From Bursaphelenchus xylophilus (lineage: Eukaryota > Nematoda > Chromadorea > Rhabditida > Aphelenchoididae), in assembly GCA_904066235.2 (NCBI GenBank), contig CAJFCV020000003.1, positions 9,672,001 to 9,736,000 of the forward strand: a DNA stretch of 64,000 nucleotides, written 5' to 3'. Positions 12,563-23,934 of the stretch are shown one piece after another (position 1 is the first letter of the stretch; the number at the start of each line of letters is the position of its first letter). A program made the position numbers and the translations under genes. The notes under the pieces are model-generated. The model searched no databases. It was given only the letters and a program-made list of their open reading frames with translations, and was not told where the DNA came from.

Positions 12563-13574
12563 TATCTGAAATAGCTAAGAAATAGTCTATCAAGTGAGGT
12601 TTTAAAGGGTCAGCGCGAGAAACACGAAGATATTTGGAGAAATGGCAAAATTAGATAACACTGGTCCTATATTTCATAAAAGAGATGGCTAGAATAGTAA
12701 TAAAAAACTTGAAAAGCCCGCACAAAATTTGAAACAGTATTTGAAACACACAGCAATCACAAATAACCAAAAAATCTCGAGACTTCCCTCATTTCTCATC
12801 AAATTTTATATTATCCATGAGGTCTAAACAAAATCAGCTGAAAAACCGCAAAAACAAAAAATTTCGAAAGGAAAAGAGAGTGAATAAGACGAAACACACC
12901 ATTATCCGCATGCAAACTGAAACTACTTCAAGAAATTTCGAAATTTATACTACATTTGTCCTTCATTTATCTGAAACACGTCACTAGAACGGAGAATTCA
13001 CCGCAAATGCCTTGAAACTGGGAAGGAACGGGAGAAAAGTTACACGTAAACAACTGTTTCGCGAAAGCGAAGGTCAGTAAGGAAGAGGAAAGACCAAAAA
13101 CATATGAATTTATATTATTCATGAGCATGGAGAATATAAAAAAAAGTTCGAGAAATGTGCAGAATATTATGGAAGAAGTTCCATGGAGCTTTACATTGCC
13201 TTTTCGATCAGATTATAGTGTTTTAGAGGGGAAAAAGACGGAAATCGAGGGCTTTTCATCTCTTTGTTTCGAAACCGAACGCTTTTGAGAGCGCGTCAAG
13301 AGGAAAAAAAGGAGGAACGTGGGTGACTCATAGGTTCTCCTTTCTCCGAATGGGTAAATATAGCAACGAAAAAGGGTAATGGATAAACTTGGGTGGGAAG
13401 CCCTTCAAATATCGCCATTTTTAGCCAAGAAATCGACCAAAATCCGGTAAAAACATCAAATTTTAACCCATCAAAATTTTGGAAAAAACATTCTAGAAAA
13501 TCGGTCAGTGCGACGATAAAAATAAATTGGCCAAAGAACACGAGAATTTATGCCACGATTTTTGGCACCTCTGT

Positions 13575-14010
13575 TTTCGCGGCGAAGTGCACAAATGTCG
13601 CCGGAACAATTGCGATCGTTCGCACAGTGCGAAATGCACTCGGAATTGCTCACTGTGCGACCAGCGAGAATTGACCGCACCGTGCAATTTTTGCTGACCT
13701 CCGTTTTCCCGATTTTGGGGAAAATCCGTTCAATTTGGAGGACAGAAACAGTGCGAAATCGCCGCACAAAACGCACCGTGTTTCGTCGTTTGTCGCTCAT
13801 TTTGCATTGCGAAACCAAAAGGAAAGACGGCGTTCGGTTTTCGCACAGTGCAATTGAATGCGCTCTTCTTGCACAGTCGTAATCGTCTCGAAAATATGCA
13901 TAGAATACCCTATACAATTTTGTCGCGGACCCCACTTGTGCACGGTGCGGTGCATTTTCAGGATTTGCACTGTGAGAGGGAATTCGGGCTGGCTGCACAG
14001 TGCAAAATCG
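13575..14010. repeat. degenerate cluster of GCACAGTGC/GCACCGTGC palindromes
   Basis: At least eight palindromes or half-palindromes (for example 13621, 13650, 13677, 13842, 13938, 13995) lie at irregular spacing. They look like one or more old tetra-palindrome elements plus spread. Confidence 0.55.
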
Positions 14011-14954
14011 GTTCTTCTTTGTTTTAGGGTCGTTAGAGTCGGGGTATGGCTGTTTTTTGAGGAGAAAAATATTAAACGGCTGAGATTTAGGCACTGAGTT
14101 TTCAGGAAGGTGCGGTGTGGCGGGATTTATTCAATTTTGACTTCAAATTAAAATTTTCCAAAATTTTGCCAAAAAAATCTATGCGACGACAAAAACAAGT
14201 TTTTTTCCAGTCGAGAAATACAGTCCAAAGTAGAGAAAGAAGATTGAATCAGCTGGTAAAGTCGAGGTTTTTCTGGGAAAACTATATTTTGAAGTTCAAG
14301 GTCATGTGTAATATAAGTGAATGGTCTAAAAATTGGTTCCTGCTTGATGGTTGTTATTGTTTCTAATAAGTTAGAAAATAAGGCCAACACAATGTAAATA
14401 AAATTGTTTTACTGAATCTGGGCGACATATTAAAGATTATAAAAAATGATCTTTCATAGTAAAAGAATATGTCCTTGAAGCCAAAAAAAAAAATGTTATG
14501 CAAGGCCAATATTTTGGATTAAACATGATATTAAGCCTACTTGGTTTGCTTGAGATCTATCTACAACGTTCCACATTACCTTATTTCCGACCTTCAACAT
14601 CAGCTGGTCATGGTTAATATAAAATCCTTATATTTTCTTACGTTTTGTTGCAACCCATCTTCAATGGCAGAGTGAAATTGCATTCACTTTCTTCGACCGT
14701 CTTACCGACCAGTTCAAACCGGATTTGAACTAGTTTACAAAAGAAGATGAGCGAAGTTTTCTTTTTTAATGTTATCGGATGCCTCTTTTTGGAGATCCCA
14801 ATCACTTTCGTTTATTTAAAGATCGCCGGAGGGTTTAATTATCGACGTTGAGAGATTTCTGTTTGAAGCGTTCTGAGCACTTATTTCTGCTTTTAAATCG
14901 AAAAAATGATGGGCGATTTTGAGAGGATAATAACGGCATTGTTAATATCCTTAT

Positions 14955-15393
14955 GGAACTGGGACGATTGGGGAAGCCAAAAAGTATTATTTTTTCTTCG
15001 ATGTCGAGGTGTCGAGTTAGTATAATCGAGAGTGCTGATTTCGAAAATGACATTCATTTTTTTGATCGCTACTTTTTTCCTTAAGTAGTACTGTAAAGAA
15101 GTAATTTTTTGATTTTTTTTGTGAATATTCGACTTTGGGGGTTTTCGGTGGTGCTGCTTACAAATCAGAAGAAAGAATAAGATTTTCGAAATCAGCAAGG
15201 TCGAAACCCCCCAAATCGAGTATTTGTGAAAAAATTAAAAAATTACTACTTTACAGTACTGCTTAAAGAAAAAAGTAAAGATCAAAAAGAAAATGAATGT
15301 GATTTTCGAAATAAGCACCCTCGATTATCTAAATTTCGACACTTGCATCGAAGGAAAATAATCCTTTTTGGTTTCCCCAATCGTCCCAGTTCC
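14955..15393. repeat. 440 bp foldback (inverted repeat, ~190 bp arms)
   Basis: The left arm begins GGAACTGGGACGATTGGGGA and the right arm ends with its reverse complement at 15393. Arms 14955-15145 and 15205-15393 pair with moderate divergence around a ~60 bp loop. No coding content. Confidence 0.75.
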
Positions 15394-16630
15394 CGTCTGA
15401 AAGCTCCACTTTAGCTTCAAATCCTATTGAAGAATTTGAAAATCCGCTTTTATACGCTGCTGAGTTTGTATGTAGGTTTTTACACTCAGTATATGCCCTT
15501 ACTCGTTCACCTTTGATAAGTGATATTATGGGTCATCCTACATTTCAAAGACCTCACTTCCGCCTGTAAACGGTCATAAAACTGCTAAATCAGTGCCTCA
15601 TGGACTTTAAATGTCTCTAAACACTTCTAAAGCTATTTCAAACCTCGATTTTTTAACTGTCACCACTATATTTGACCTCATTTTCCACCAAGAACTATTC
15701 TTTTGGCTAGTCGATTGGTACTTTCCCGTATTTTCAATTCTGTCATGTTCTGTGCACTTTAATAAGCCCCCATTGAGGGTCTTATCATGCCCGCCGCGAC
15801 TTATCATTTCGGTTTTTGTTTCGAAAACTATGTAATTCCATCCACGAGGCTTTGCGGGAACGCTTTCCTGGCGGTTTATGACATTTTTATTGGTTTTAGC
15901 GAGGGTTTTAATGTTGCGAGGTCAAAAAGATTAGTTTAAGACGAAGTTCAGAGTGTTACCCCTGACTAATCTGATATGACAGCTGAGAGGCTGGTATATA
16001 ATGAGGGAATTGGATTGTGTTTGCCATCAGTTTTTATCGAAATGAAAGCTGTATACATGTGGCCTTTATTTGCTTTAGGACACTATCAGTAGAGTATAAA
16101 AACGTGTTTTTTATTATTGAAATGGACCAGGGTTGCTCATGGTATAGACATGAGGTTGGGGGGTAAAGAATGAAGTTTCGGTGGTATGAGATAAGCCTGA
16201 ACTACATTAAATTAGTTTCTTATCTGGGCTAGAATACACTTCTGTCTTGCGCTGAAATACTCACCGCGAAACGTCTCTAAGACTCGGTACAACGACGCCT
16301 GCCTATAACGAAAAATTTAGGGTTTTCAAGCAGAAATTTTTGGTCAAATTCAAGTTGCGTAACCGGCCTATGGCGTATAAAAATATGGTCTCTTATTCTG
16401 TTATCTATGGGTTATAGAGTAAATAGGAAATTAGGTTAAGGATCACCGAGATCAGAACTATTGATAAAAGTGTTTTGTTTTACGATAGATTTCGTATCAA
16501 GGAATAGGAGATCAAAAATCGCGGAACAAGAAAGTGCAGGCTCCGCCATTCCGACTGTTTTTAGAAAATCAGTGGGTTCAAGTTTACGATATCTTATAGA
16601 TTATATAACTTCCTATACATATACATAAAG

Positions 16631-16955
16631 ATGGTCAAGGAAGTTCTCGGCTTGTATCTTTGCTGCTGGGTCGAATTGCGGTGCAGGCGAAGACACAAAA
16701 AAAGGTTTTGCGAAGTGCCTACGAGGCTGGCTAAACCGTTGGATACTCGGATGGTCGGCGAAGCCCCGGCGGAGAATTGGCGAAGGTTTTCAGCATGGCT
16801 GCTTTATCTAACTTTAGCTATCACTAACTTTAGTTTCCTTGACCCTGAGTTATTGTAACATAGAAAAAAGGAAAACTTGTGGCAAAAAACGAAAATCCGT
16901 AACTTTTATCTAGATATTATTTAGATGTAAAATACCTCAAAATAGGTGATAAGCT
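16631..16955 (-). repeat. dispersed repeat family N, copy 1
   Basis: Reverse-strand copy of a ~330-450 bp repeat also found at 20205, 21280 and 24070. The shared landmarks are GTTACGGATYTTCGTTTTTTG, a TCTTCGCC..CCGCC run and TAGGCACTT. No ORF survives between copies. Confidence 0.6.
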
Positions 16956-17607
16956 ATCGTAGGACCCGATTTCAGGGCATACCCCATGTATGCACCTACG
17001 AACCGATTCATAGTACCCGAACTGTGGCTAACCTGAAAAAATGTAGCGCTTAATTTTCGAGCTTTTTTGGCAACGAAACTGAAATTCGACATAAAAGCAA
17101 AAGTAAATGTCTTCTGTGGGAACTTCTGTGGCCATCTTTACATAAATTTGCTCCTTTTTTAAGCCAACCACCTGTCTAATCTGCAATCTTATTTTTTCAA
17201 ATTTTTAAATTTCTTTGAATTCCATTATTACGTCGCCATATTGTCTCCAACTTAGCGTTGGGTGGTCTACATGTTTTTTTTTGCTCGTCTGACCTTTACA
17301 ATCATTTCTTAAAAGTTCAAGTCGTCTCTTGCAAAACGTGCATATCATCGTCTTTATTACCGTGTTTACTACTTTCGCATAATCGTAAAATGTCAGGACC
17401 TATAAAAGTCTCGGTCAAAACAAAGGAATCGCCGTGTTTTTTGGGGTGTTTTCAGCGCATTTCATTTCCTTTATCACGTTAAGAGGATCACAAGCGACCT
17501 GCCTGCTCGAAACTAATACCATTGGTGATGAAAAAGTGGCAAAGGCGCTTAATTTTATCAGACAGAATAGGGTATATATACAATAGTTTTTGGGTACCTT
17601 CATTAAT

Positions 17608-18062
17608 TCTAACAGGGGAAGTACCCCAAGTGCGACGCTCAGATTTCGATGAAACTTGGCACAAATTTAGAATAGTTTTTTCTAAGATATATATATAATC
17701 TTAGCTCGCGCTTTGCAGAAAGAACCGAGATTTTTAGACCGAAAGTCGGCGAAGATATGACACTTTTTGCAGAATTTCGACACGAAAAGTTTCATGCTTA
17801 TTTCTATTGTAATGGGTAATGCTTCCACAAAAAATGAATTTTTTCCGTACGAAACTAGCGAAGTTATGGCCAAAAAGTGTTTTTCTCCCTGACCGCTCTC
17901 CGCGCTTAGCATGCTCTCTCGGCGGCAAAGATCGTTCAATATCTCGGCGGCGCTTGTAAAGCGCGAGCTAAAACTTTCAGGAATTGAAGCTTAGTCCATG
18001 CCCGACGTGTGTGCAAAATTTAAAGAAAATCTGAGCGTCGCACTTGGGGTACTTCCCTTGTA
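17608..18062. mobile_element. ~450 bp terminal-inverted-repeat element, full copy 1
   Basis: The ends are perfect inverted copies over about 28 bp (AGTACCCCAAGTGCGACGCT at the left). The interior matches the copy at 49672 in inverted orientation. No transposase ORF, so it is a non-autonomous MITE-like element. The outermost bases (TAACAGGGG / CCCTTGTAA) fit TA at the borders. Confidence 0.75.
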
Positions 18063-18167
18063 AATTCTCTGTTAGGAGTGTAATTGCATAGTAGGAAAAA
18101 ATCAAAATAATTTTTTTACGTTGAAAATGTATTTCGTTGGCTTGAAGTCAGCGAAAAAATCGTTTTT

Positions 18168-18560
18168 TTTTTGCACATTGTCATCCCGGGTTTGGCCTAT
18201 TTTTTGCCCCGCACAGTGCAGAATTATGGGGGCTAAGGTAGTACAACCCCCCAGTCCAGTTCAGCCCCCCTTGACCCAGTATAAACCCCCTCATCCAATC
18301 TGAACCGCCTACTCGGGATTGGGTTCTCTCGGCTACGATCATCGCTGCCTGAACCACAAGAACGAACTTGGACGGTAACTGGGGGTTTGAGCTAAAACGC
18401 CGGGGGTCATTTCACTCTAATTTGCATTTTTTGTATTATTCTAATTTTTTAATTATGGGGGGCGTGAAATGGACAAAACATTGGGGGTTTGAACTACCTT
18501 TCGTGGGGGGCTGAACTACCAAAGCCCCGAATTATGGAGTCTCTGCACTGTGTAAAGAAT
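18168..18560 (-). repeat. tetra-palindrome element interrupted by a hAT-like MITE
   Basis: TTTGCACATTGTC, GGCCTATTTTTTG and GCACAGTGCA lie left of 18229. The element resumes at 18539 with GAGTCTCTGCACTGTG. Removing the insertion restores a normal-looking copy. Confidence 0.65.
18229..18538. mobile_element. hAT-like MITE (310 bp) with 8 bp target-site duplication
   Basis: GAATTATG flanks both ends (18221-18228 and 18539-18546). The termini are inverted: GGGGCTAAGGTAGTACAACC at the left pairs with GGTAGTTCAGCCCC-type sequence at the right, ending AAAGCCCC. An 8 bp duplication is characteristic of the hAT superfamily. The interior is rich in runs of C/G and has no ORF. Confidence 0.75.
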
Positions 18561-18755
18561 GACACTATTTGAAAAATGGAATTATCTTAGCTGGGGCTGT
18601 CTGGGGTCTTCCCCGTCGACGTGATTTCAGTCATTTCAAACCCAAAGTGGAGATCGCGACGCTGTTTATTTCAGGCGTGTCGCGTGTTTTTCGCTTTCAA
18701 ACCCTTCAATTTCAACTTGCCTTTTAAGCATCGTTTCAGAGAGATTTTTGGAGAA

Positions 18756-19969
18756 ATGAAGGTCGCGCGAATAGACAATTACAAGGAATGCGGCTCAACT
18801 ATACATTATAGTAAGTCGAGTTTTGTTTTATTGTTTTGGGTTGGTTAAAAATTAATATTGACCTGATTCTGTGATAATTCAGGAAAGAAATCGAAAATTA
18901 AAAATCATGTTTTATGGTCAGAAAAAAGATAAGCCGAGAGTGATTCAATTTTTTTCATTGTTTTTAGACGAAACTTGATGGAAAGCAAGGCTAGGATTTT
19001 CCAACGCTTATGCGAAATTTCTACTTTCCTAATCTTTGCAAAAATAGCCGAAAAAATGGCCCTTCTCCCGAAAATAGTCGCCGCAAAAAGCACTGTGCAT
19101 GAATTTAAAAAAAGCATTTCGCACCGTGCATCCGCCCAAAAAGTGGGTTTGCACAGTGCAATTTTTTCTTTTGCCTTACGTCGCGCGCGATTCCTCTTTT
19201 TCGCAGCGCAAAAAATTCCCAGGACTTTTAGCGCCGACTAGGCCACTCTCCGCATTTGGCGTTCACTCTCGGTGGCAAAGATTGTTGAAAAACACGATCT
19301 CAAATTTTCTGAAATTGATAAAGGCCTGTGCGCAAAGTGCGTGTTAAATTATAATAGAAGGAATATGAGGGACGCATCACTTCCTTTTTCAATATTTTTT
19401 TTGTTGATTAAAAAGACATGAAATGCTGCTGTTTCGCGAGAAAAATGATGGAGAAGCATAGTTTTGACCTAAATCATCATAATTTTTTTTAACCCTGTTC
19501 ACTTTGAGAAACGTATTTTTGACCTAAATCATCATGAATTTTATCCCGGTTCACATTGAGAGACATATTTTTGACCTAAATCATCATAATTTTTTTATCC
19601 CGGGTCACTTTGAGAAACATATTTTTGACCTATATCATCATCATTTTTCATCCCGGTTCACTTTCAGACACCTCTCTGCAGCCCCATTTCCTCCATTCAG
19701 CTCCATCCACATCCAAGTTCAAAACATATGCAGACATCTTCAACACCGACCCCAGTCCCTTGTACGACTCTTCGCGGCCGTGTTGCTATATTTGCTTTGA
19801 CGTCACCCCCACTGTAACCTGCCGGTACTGCGAGCAAAAGGTCGGTTGCGCGGAGTGCATGGAGACTTGGGCGAGGTGCAAGTGGAACAGTTACGAGGAG
19901 ACAACGTGTCCGCTGTGCAGAGTGGAATGGCCCGGGTATTACGAGGATCTGTTGAAGAACAAGAATTGA
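18756..19969 (+). CDS. small RING-type zinc-finger protein (C8 ligand set)
   Basis: Two exons, 18756-18810 and 19668-19969, join in phase (118 aa). The ATG follows a TCGTTTCAG acceptor. The C-terminal half has four CxxC pairs: C58/C61, C70/C73, C79/C82, C99/C102, ending CPLCRVEWPGYYEDLL. All eight ligands are Cys with no His, a cross-brace spacing closer to CNOT4-like or RINGv/PHD-like fingers than to a classic C3HC4 RING. A ubiquitin-ligase role is inferred from the fold only. The 3' splice site of the intron lies inside a tandem repeat (19462-19667), and the intron also carries palindrome repeats. Confidence 0.8.
19090..19160 (+). repeat. partial tetra-palindrome element in RING-gene intron
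   Basis: Three palindromes (GCACTGTGC, GCACCGTGC, GCACAGTGC) remain. The AAAATAGGCTAAAA core is not recognisable. Confidence 0.6.
19462..19667 (+). repeat. four tandem ~53 bp units ending at a splice acceptor
   Basis: Units start at about 19462, 19516, 19568 and 19622. Each has TTTTGACCTAAATCATCATA then a CCCGGTTCACTTTGAGA-like block. The last unit reads CACTTTCAG and supplies the acceptor of the RING exon. Confidence 0.85.
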
Positions 19970-20204
19970 AAAGGAATCGGAATGGTTGGAGTCGATTTAT
20001 CCGTTGAAACACGATTTATTTATGATCATATTTAAATAGCGAATTTAGTTTGCATTGTTTTTTTAATTTTTTGGGTTAGGTATTTCAATGTACATATACG
20101 TAAGTGAACATATTTGTTTTTTTTTTTGAATAAATTACAAAAACTTTTTCGGCATTCTGCTGTCGCAAAAGGGTATAAAGGGTACTGAAGAAAGCTCGGG
20201 TCGA

Positions 20205-20530
20205 CGATAGCATTTATTTTACATGCACTCACATCAATAATATCAAGATAAGGGTTACCGATCTTCGTTTTTTGCCGCAAATTTTGGTCTTTCGTATGTT
20301 AGAATACCTCATCAGGGTAAAGAAAACCAACCTCACTAGTAGTCAAAATTAGAGAAAAATAGACATCTTGCAAATCTTCCAAATTGCAAATCCTAGTCTT
20401 CGCCGAGCGTCCGCCTACCATCCAACGGCACTGCCAGGATTCGTAGGCACTTCCTACAACCTTTTTTTTGGGCGTCCAGCTGCTCTACAACCCGTATTGA
20501 TCGATTTTGTGTTGTCGGGACGCGGCCAGA
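20205..20530 (+). repeat. dispersed repeat family N, copy 2
   Basis: Shares GGTTACCGATCTTCGTTTTT, GTCTTCGCCGAGCGTCCGCC and GTAGGCACTTCCTACAACCT with copies at 21280 and 24070. It lies just upstream of the pepsin-like gene at 20713. Confidence 0.65.
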
Positions 20531-20712
20531 GAACTTGCAGCAGTGAAACCACAAATTTGTGAAATCTTTCGGGACATTACTCACAATTAGACTTACAAAT
20601 TTAACCAACGTTTTTTTCGACTTCTAAGGATTGGAAAATGACCTTATTGATAACACGCGTTGAGACGAATCTAAATAAAGCGTTCTTTCTTTGTAGGGTC
20701 CATACATTTGAA

Positions 20713-22650
20713 ATGCTAAGTTCAAGAAGCCTTGTTCTTTTATCATTTATTCACCATTGCTCTGCCAGCATTGGAATTTTTCGTCTATACGCTCGGTTCA
20801 ACGATGATCCCGACCTAAGTCGAAGTTTTTTGATCGATTTAAATACCTCGGAGAGCTTTGTTCTCAATGCCACTCCATTTGAAGCCAAATATGGAAAGGA
20901 CAAGGTGTTTGATCCAAGGAAATCCACAACATTCAAAGACCTGGCCATCCCCTTCTCCGAAGTTTACAGTGACTATGGCAATGAAAATTCTGGACTTGCT
21001 TCGGGTCGAGTTGCCGAAGATCAAATCGAAATGTTCAGTGTGAACTTCCCCGCGTTATTTGGTGTTGTAAATTTTGTGCAAGGAAGTCCAACCGAATTTT
21101 ATGGGCAGAAATTTGCTGGAAGGATTGGCTTTTCCAGGAAGGAACATAAGACGAATTTACGGGATAAATTGTTGCGAGGAACACCTCTGCAAGTCATTTG
21201 TTTGGAAGTCAATGTTCCTCAAGCCGGAGGGTAAGTTGAGGTAGCAAAATGAAATCGCAATTCGGGGCAGTGACAGTTCGAGTCAACGGTACTATGGATG
21301 CTGTCGGTTTGTCGTCGTCTGCATGGCGAGGCTAGGGGAAGGTTTAGTTAGTATTAGGAATATTTCATAAGATTTATCGGGCCCTAAGTTAGCTTATCAC
21401 TTTTTAGGCTTAGAAGTATGATCGTGCCGTTTTTTGGAGGTGCATTTTTTACAGGTAGAATTAAAGTTTTGGCTCATCTGTTAATATCACCTGAAAGAAC
21501 GTTGAAAACGCTGTCGATTGTTATATGTTTCGTGTGGCTAGGTTTATAATAGCGGTTTTTATAAAGCCTCGAAGATGACCAACTTTCGCCCAGAAAAATG
21601 CCATTGGCGGGAAATTTTCCCTTACGTATGTAAGGTGAGGAAAGGCGCCGTTGACGCATGGAACTATTTTGAGGTATTTTATATGTGCCCACGAAAATAA
21701 TATATAGATAAAAGTTACGGGGCTTCGTTGTTTGTCACAAATTTTGGTTTTTCATAAGTTACATTAACTCAGGGCAAAGAAAACTAACGTCAGTAATCGC
21801 TAAAATTAGAAAAAGCAGACATATTTTAAGTCTTCGCTAAGTTTCCACCGTGCCTTCGCCGGGCCTCCGCCAACCGTCCAACGGCTTTACCAGGCCTCAT
21901 AGGCACTTTCTACAACTTTTTTTTTGGGTATCCACCTACCTACGCTCCGTATCGGTCGATTTTGTATTGACCCGAACTGTCGTCGAAAGTTGGGACACGA
22001 GAAAAAACTTCCTCCCTGTGCTGTATTCTTCGTCTGATATCTAAATCATCACCGTCGATAGAAGACTACATACATTATTCACAAATATTTTCAGCCTGGT
22101 CTACGCTGTCATCGTACTGGGACGCTATCATTACGACGAATATAACTTCTACACTAAAATAAAGGCCCTTCCAAGTGTTAATGGCGACTGGGAAATGCGT
22201 TTGGATAAAATTTCGATTGGAAATTCTACGCTCAAACTCTCGGCCTCCTCCGTTATCTCCTCTACCTACGATGGAATTGGAGTGCCGTCGAGATATTTCA
22301 ACTCGGTTATCCGCATGCTTGACGCCAAATTTGATCCAAAAAACAATCGTTTCATCGTGGATTGCGCGCAAAATGTGCCCATTAAGATTTCCGTTAATGG
22401 AATTGAAATTCCCATTCAATTTGATGCATTTACAAAAAGAATCCAAGGAAATGAATGCGTCTTGAATATCCGCAATGTTGGGCAACCTCAGTTCATCCTG
22501 GGATTACCGTTTTTTACCAACAATGGAATATGCTTGAATTTTGATGGCGATGAAATTCATTTTTACAAGGCTCGAGGGCCCACAGTTAACTTGGAAGCTG
22601 GTAATTTCGTTGAAGAAGATGGATCAGTTAGAATTGTTACTGTTCAGTGA
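20713..22650 (+). CDS. secreted pepsin-like (A1 fold) protein, predicted inactive, paralogue A
   Basis: Two exons, 20713-21230 and 22095-22650, join in phase (357 aa). The ATG is close behind a TTTCTTTGTAG acceptor. Signal peptide: about residues 1-18. The N-lobe motif DTGS is replaced by DLNT (FLIDLNTSESFVLN). In the C-lobe the expected I-V-D-T-G-T reads V-I-S-S-T-Y, so the second catalytic Asp is Ser. Fold markers remain, including FDPRKSTTFK, the VDC..NVPI strand and FILGLPFF in place of WILGDVF. The same intron position and the same losses occur in paralogues B, C and D. It is probably extracellular or lumenal with a binding rather than cleaving role. Intron 1 holds repeat N and a mariner fragment. 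Confidence 0.9.
21280..22000 (+). repeat. dispersed repeat family N, copy 3, with nested mariner fragment
   Basis: Outer parts match the copy at 24070 (GCTGTCGGTTTGTCGTCGTC versus GGTGTCGGTTCGTCGCTG, and CCAACCGTCCAACGGCTTTA). The match is interrupted by 21404-21662. Confidence 0.6.
21404..21662 (+). mobile_element. 5' fragment of a mariner element
   Basis: Starts TTAGGCTTAGAAGTATGATC and stays similar for ~260 bp to the first part of the mariner copy at 30420 (shared CGTTGAAAACGCTGTC and GGTTTTTATAAAGC). No right end is present. Confidence 0.65.
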
Positions 22651-23345
22651 TAATATAATATTAGGTTGGATAAAAGGTTATTACTATTTCCTTGCAAAAA
22701 TTTGAAGTCGATTAGTATTTTCTAGATCGGATCCCTCCGCGGAAGAGCCGATTTTGGCAGGGTATGAAGCAGCTCAAGTTGCGTCCTTTTGTCATACATT
22801 TTCACAAGTCTTCTGCCAAGGGAACATTTTGTAGTCTGCTTATTGCTTATCGAACCGGCGAACAAATGTTATTATTGCTCATAAACAGGTTGTTTTTTGT
22901 GTGAAATTTTGTACGATTTATAAGGAAATGGATGCCTCGAAAATTTATGTTATGTAAATATATTTGAGGTCGTTCGATCCTTTTCCTGCAATCAAAATTG
23001 AGGATTCAAAGAATATTGTAAAATGAATGAGAGGTCAACGGACCACGACAAGCCATCGGAAATTGTTCCGGATCATGATACCGTAAATTATTTGGTCGAA
23101 ATTCCAGAGGATGCTGAAAGGGAAAGCATTTGACAGTAATCTAGTCTAGCTCTCACAGTTAACTTGGAAGCTGGAACCTTCTTATTTCCACGTAGTTATA
23201 GACTAATAGAGCGTTTATCAAAGCTTCATTTTGGCGTATTGCTAATCCTTATGGCGTAGCCGAGATTTTCTATTGCTAGAAACTCGGAAGAGCCCGGATT
23301 TTGGCTGGGTATGAAGCAACCCAAGTTATGTCCCTTTGTCGGCCG
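22585..23345 (+). repeat. local duplication of the pepsin-like gene 3' end around an orphan NRAMP exon
   Basis: CACAGTTAACTTGGAAGCTG occurs at about 22580 and 23155. GAAGAGCC..ATTTTGGC.GGGTATGAAGCA occurs at 22743 and 23288. The offset of ~565 bp indicates a tandem duplication. Confidence 0.6.
22795..23135 (+). pseudogene. orphan copy of the NRAMP paralogue promoter and exon 1
   Basis: From TGCCAAGGGAACATTTTGTA to GAGGATGCTGAAAGGG this matches 27597-27908 closely. It includes the ATG-led exon encoding [20 protein letters not shown]. The splice donor GCAAGC of the full copy is changed to GAAAGC here and no NRAMP exon follows, so it is a detached first exon. Confidence 0.75.
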
Positions 23346-23934
23346 CTGCTGGTCTCGGATTGGTGTTATTGTAGTCAATAAAGTGGTAATGAATGATAAA
23401 GGTGGAAATGTGAAGGAAATGCGATGTTGAAAATCATTTTTATTAATTTTTCAACATTTGATTCTAATCAGTCCAAACTTTAGGAAGAAAAAAGATAAGG
23501 AAGTTGAAGAGGTCAAGGCATTCTTCTTACGGTCAATTTTTGTCAAAAAAGTTAAGGACTCCAAAAAATATTAGTTTCTCGAAATGTTGAACTTAGGAAC
23601 ATAATCTTTAACTTTTTTGGACGTCTCCTTTACTCATGTCATAAACTTTCCGCGAAAAACGACTCCCCGGTTTAACATCAGGCCAGAACGAACCTCACTT
23701 CGTATTTACAAATGTCGAAAACGTGCAAGAGCGGACAAAAAAATAATGTGCAGTACATTGTGCTTGATAACGCGAATGGCTGATCGAGATAATGCGTTCT
23801 TATTTTTCATGAGCAATTTTGGTCGGAAATTGAAAAAAGATAATTAAAAGTAAATTTGTCATTTTTTGCAAGACAAGAAGGCTCGTAGGCAGGTGCATTT
23901 GAAAATTATGATTATTTATTTGATTTCTTTGTAG

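Larger units (their letters stand above)
12563..18755. other. 6.2 kb gene-poor region packed with repeats
   Basis: No gene could be supported. It holds a degenerate GCACNGTGC cluster, a foldback at 14955-15393, a dispersed repeat at 16631, a full TIR element at 17608 and a tetra-palindrome element split by a hAT-like MITE. The remaining sequence is AT-rich and featureless to the eye. Confidence 0.6.

Noticed and set aside
13471..14094. 207-codon minus-strand ORF
   Set aside because: Created by the GC-richer palindrome cluster; sequence is repeat-derived with no domain.
22795..23135. Third NRAMP gene
   Set aside because: Only promoter and exon 1 are present; the donor is lost and the following sequence is a duplicated pepsin-gene tail.
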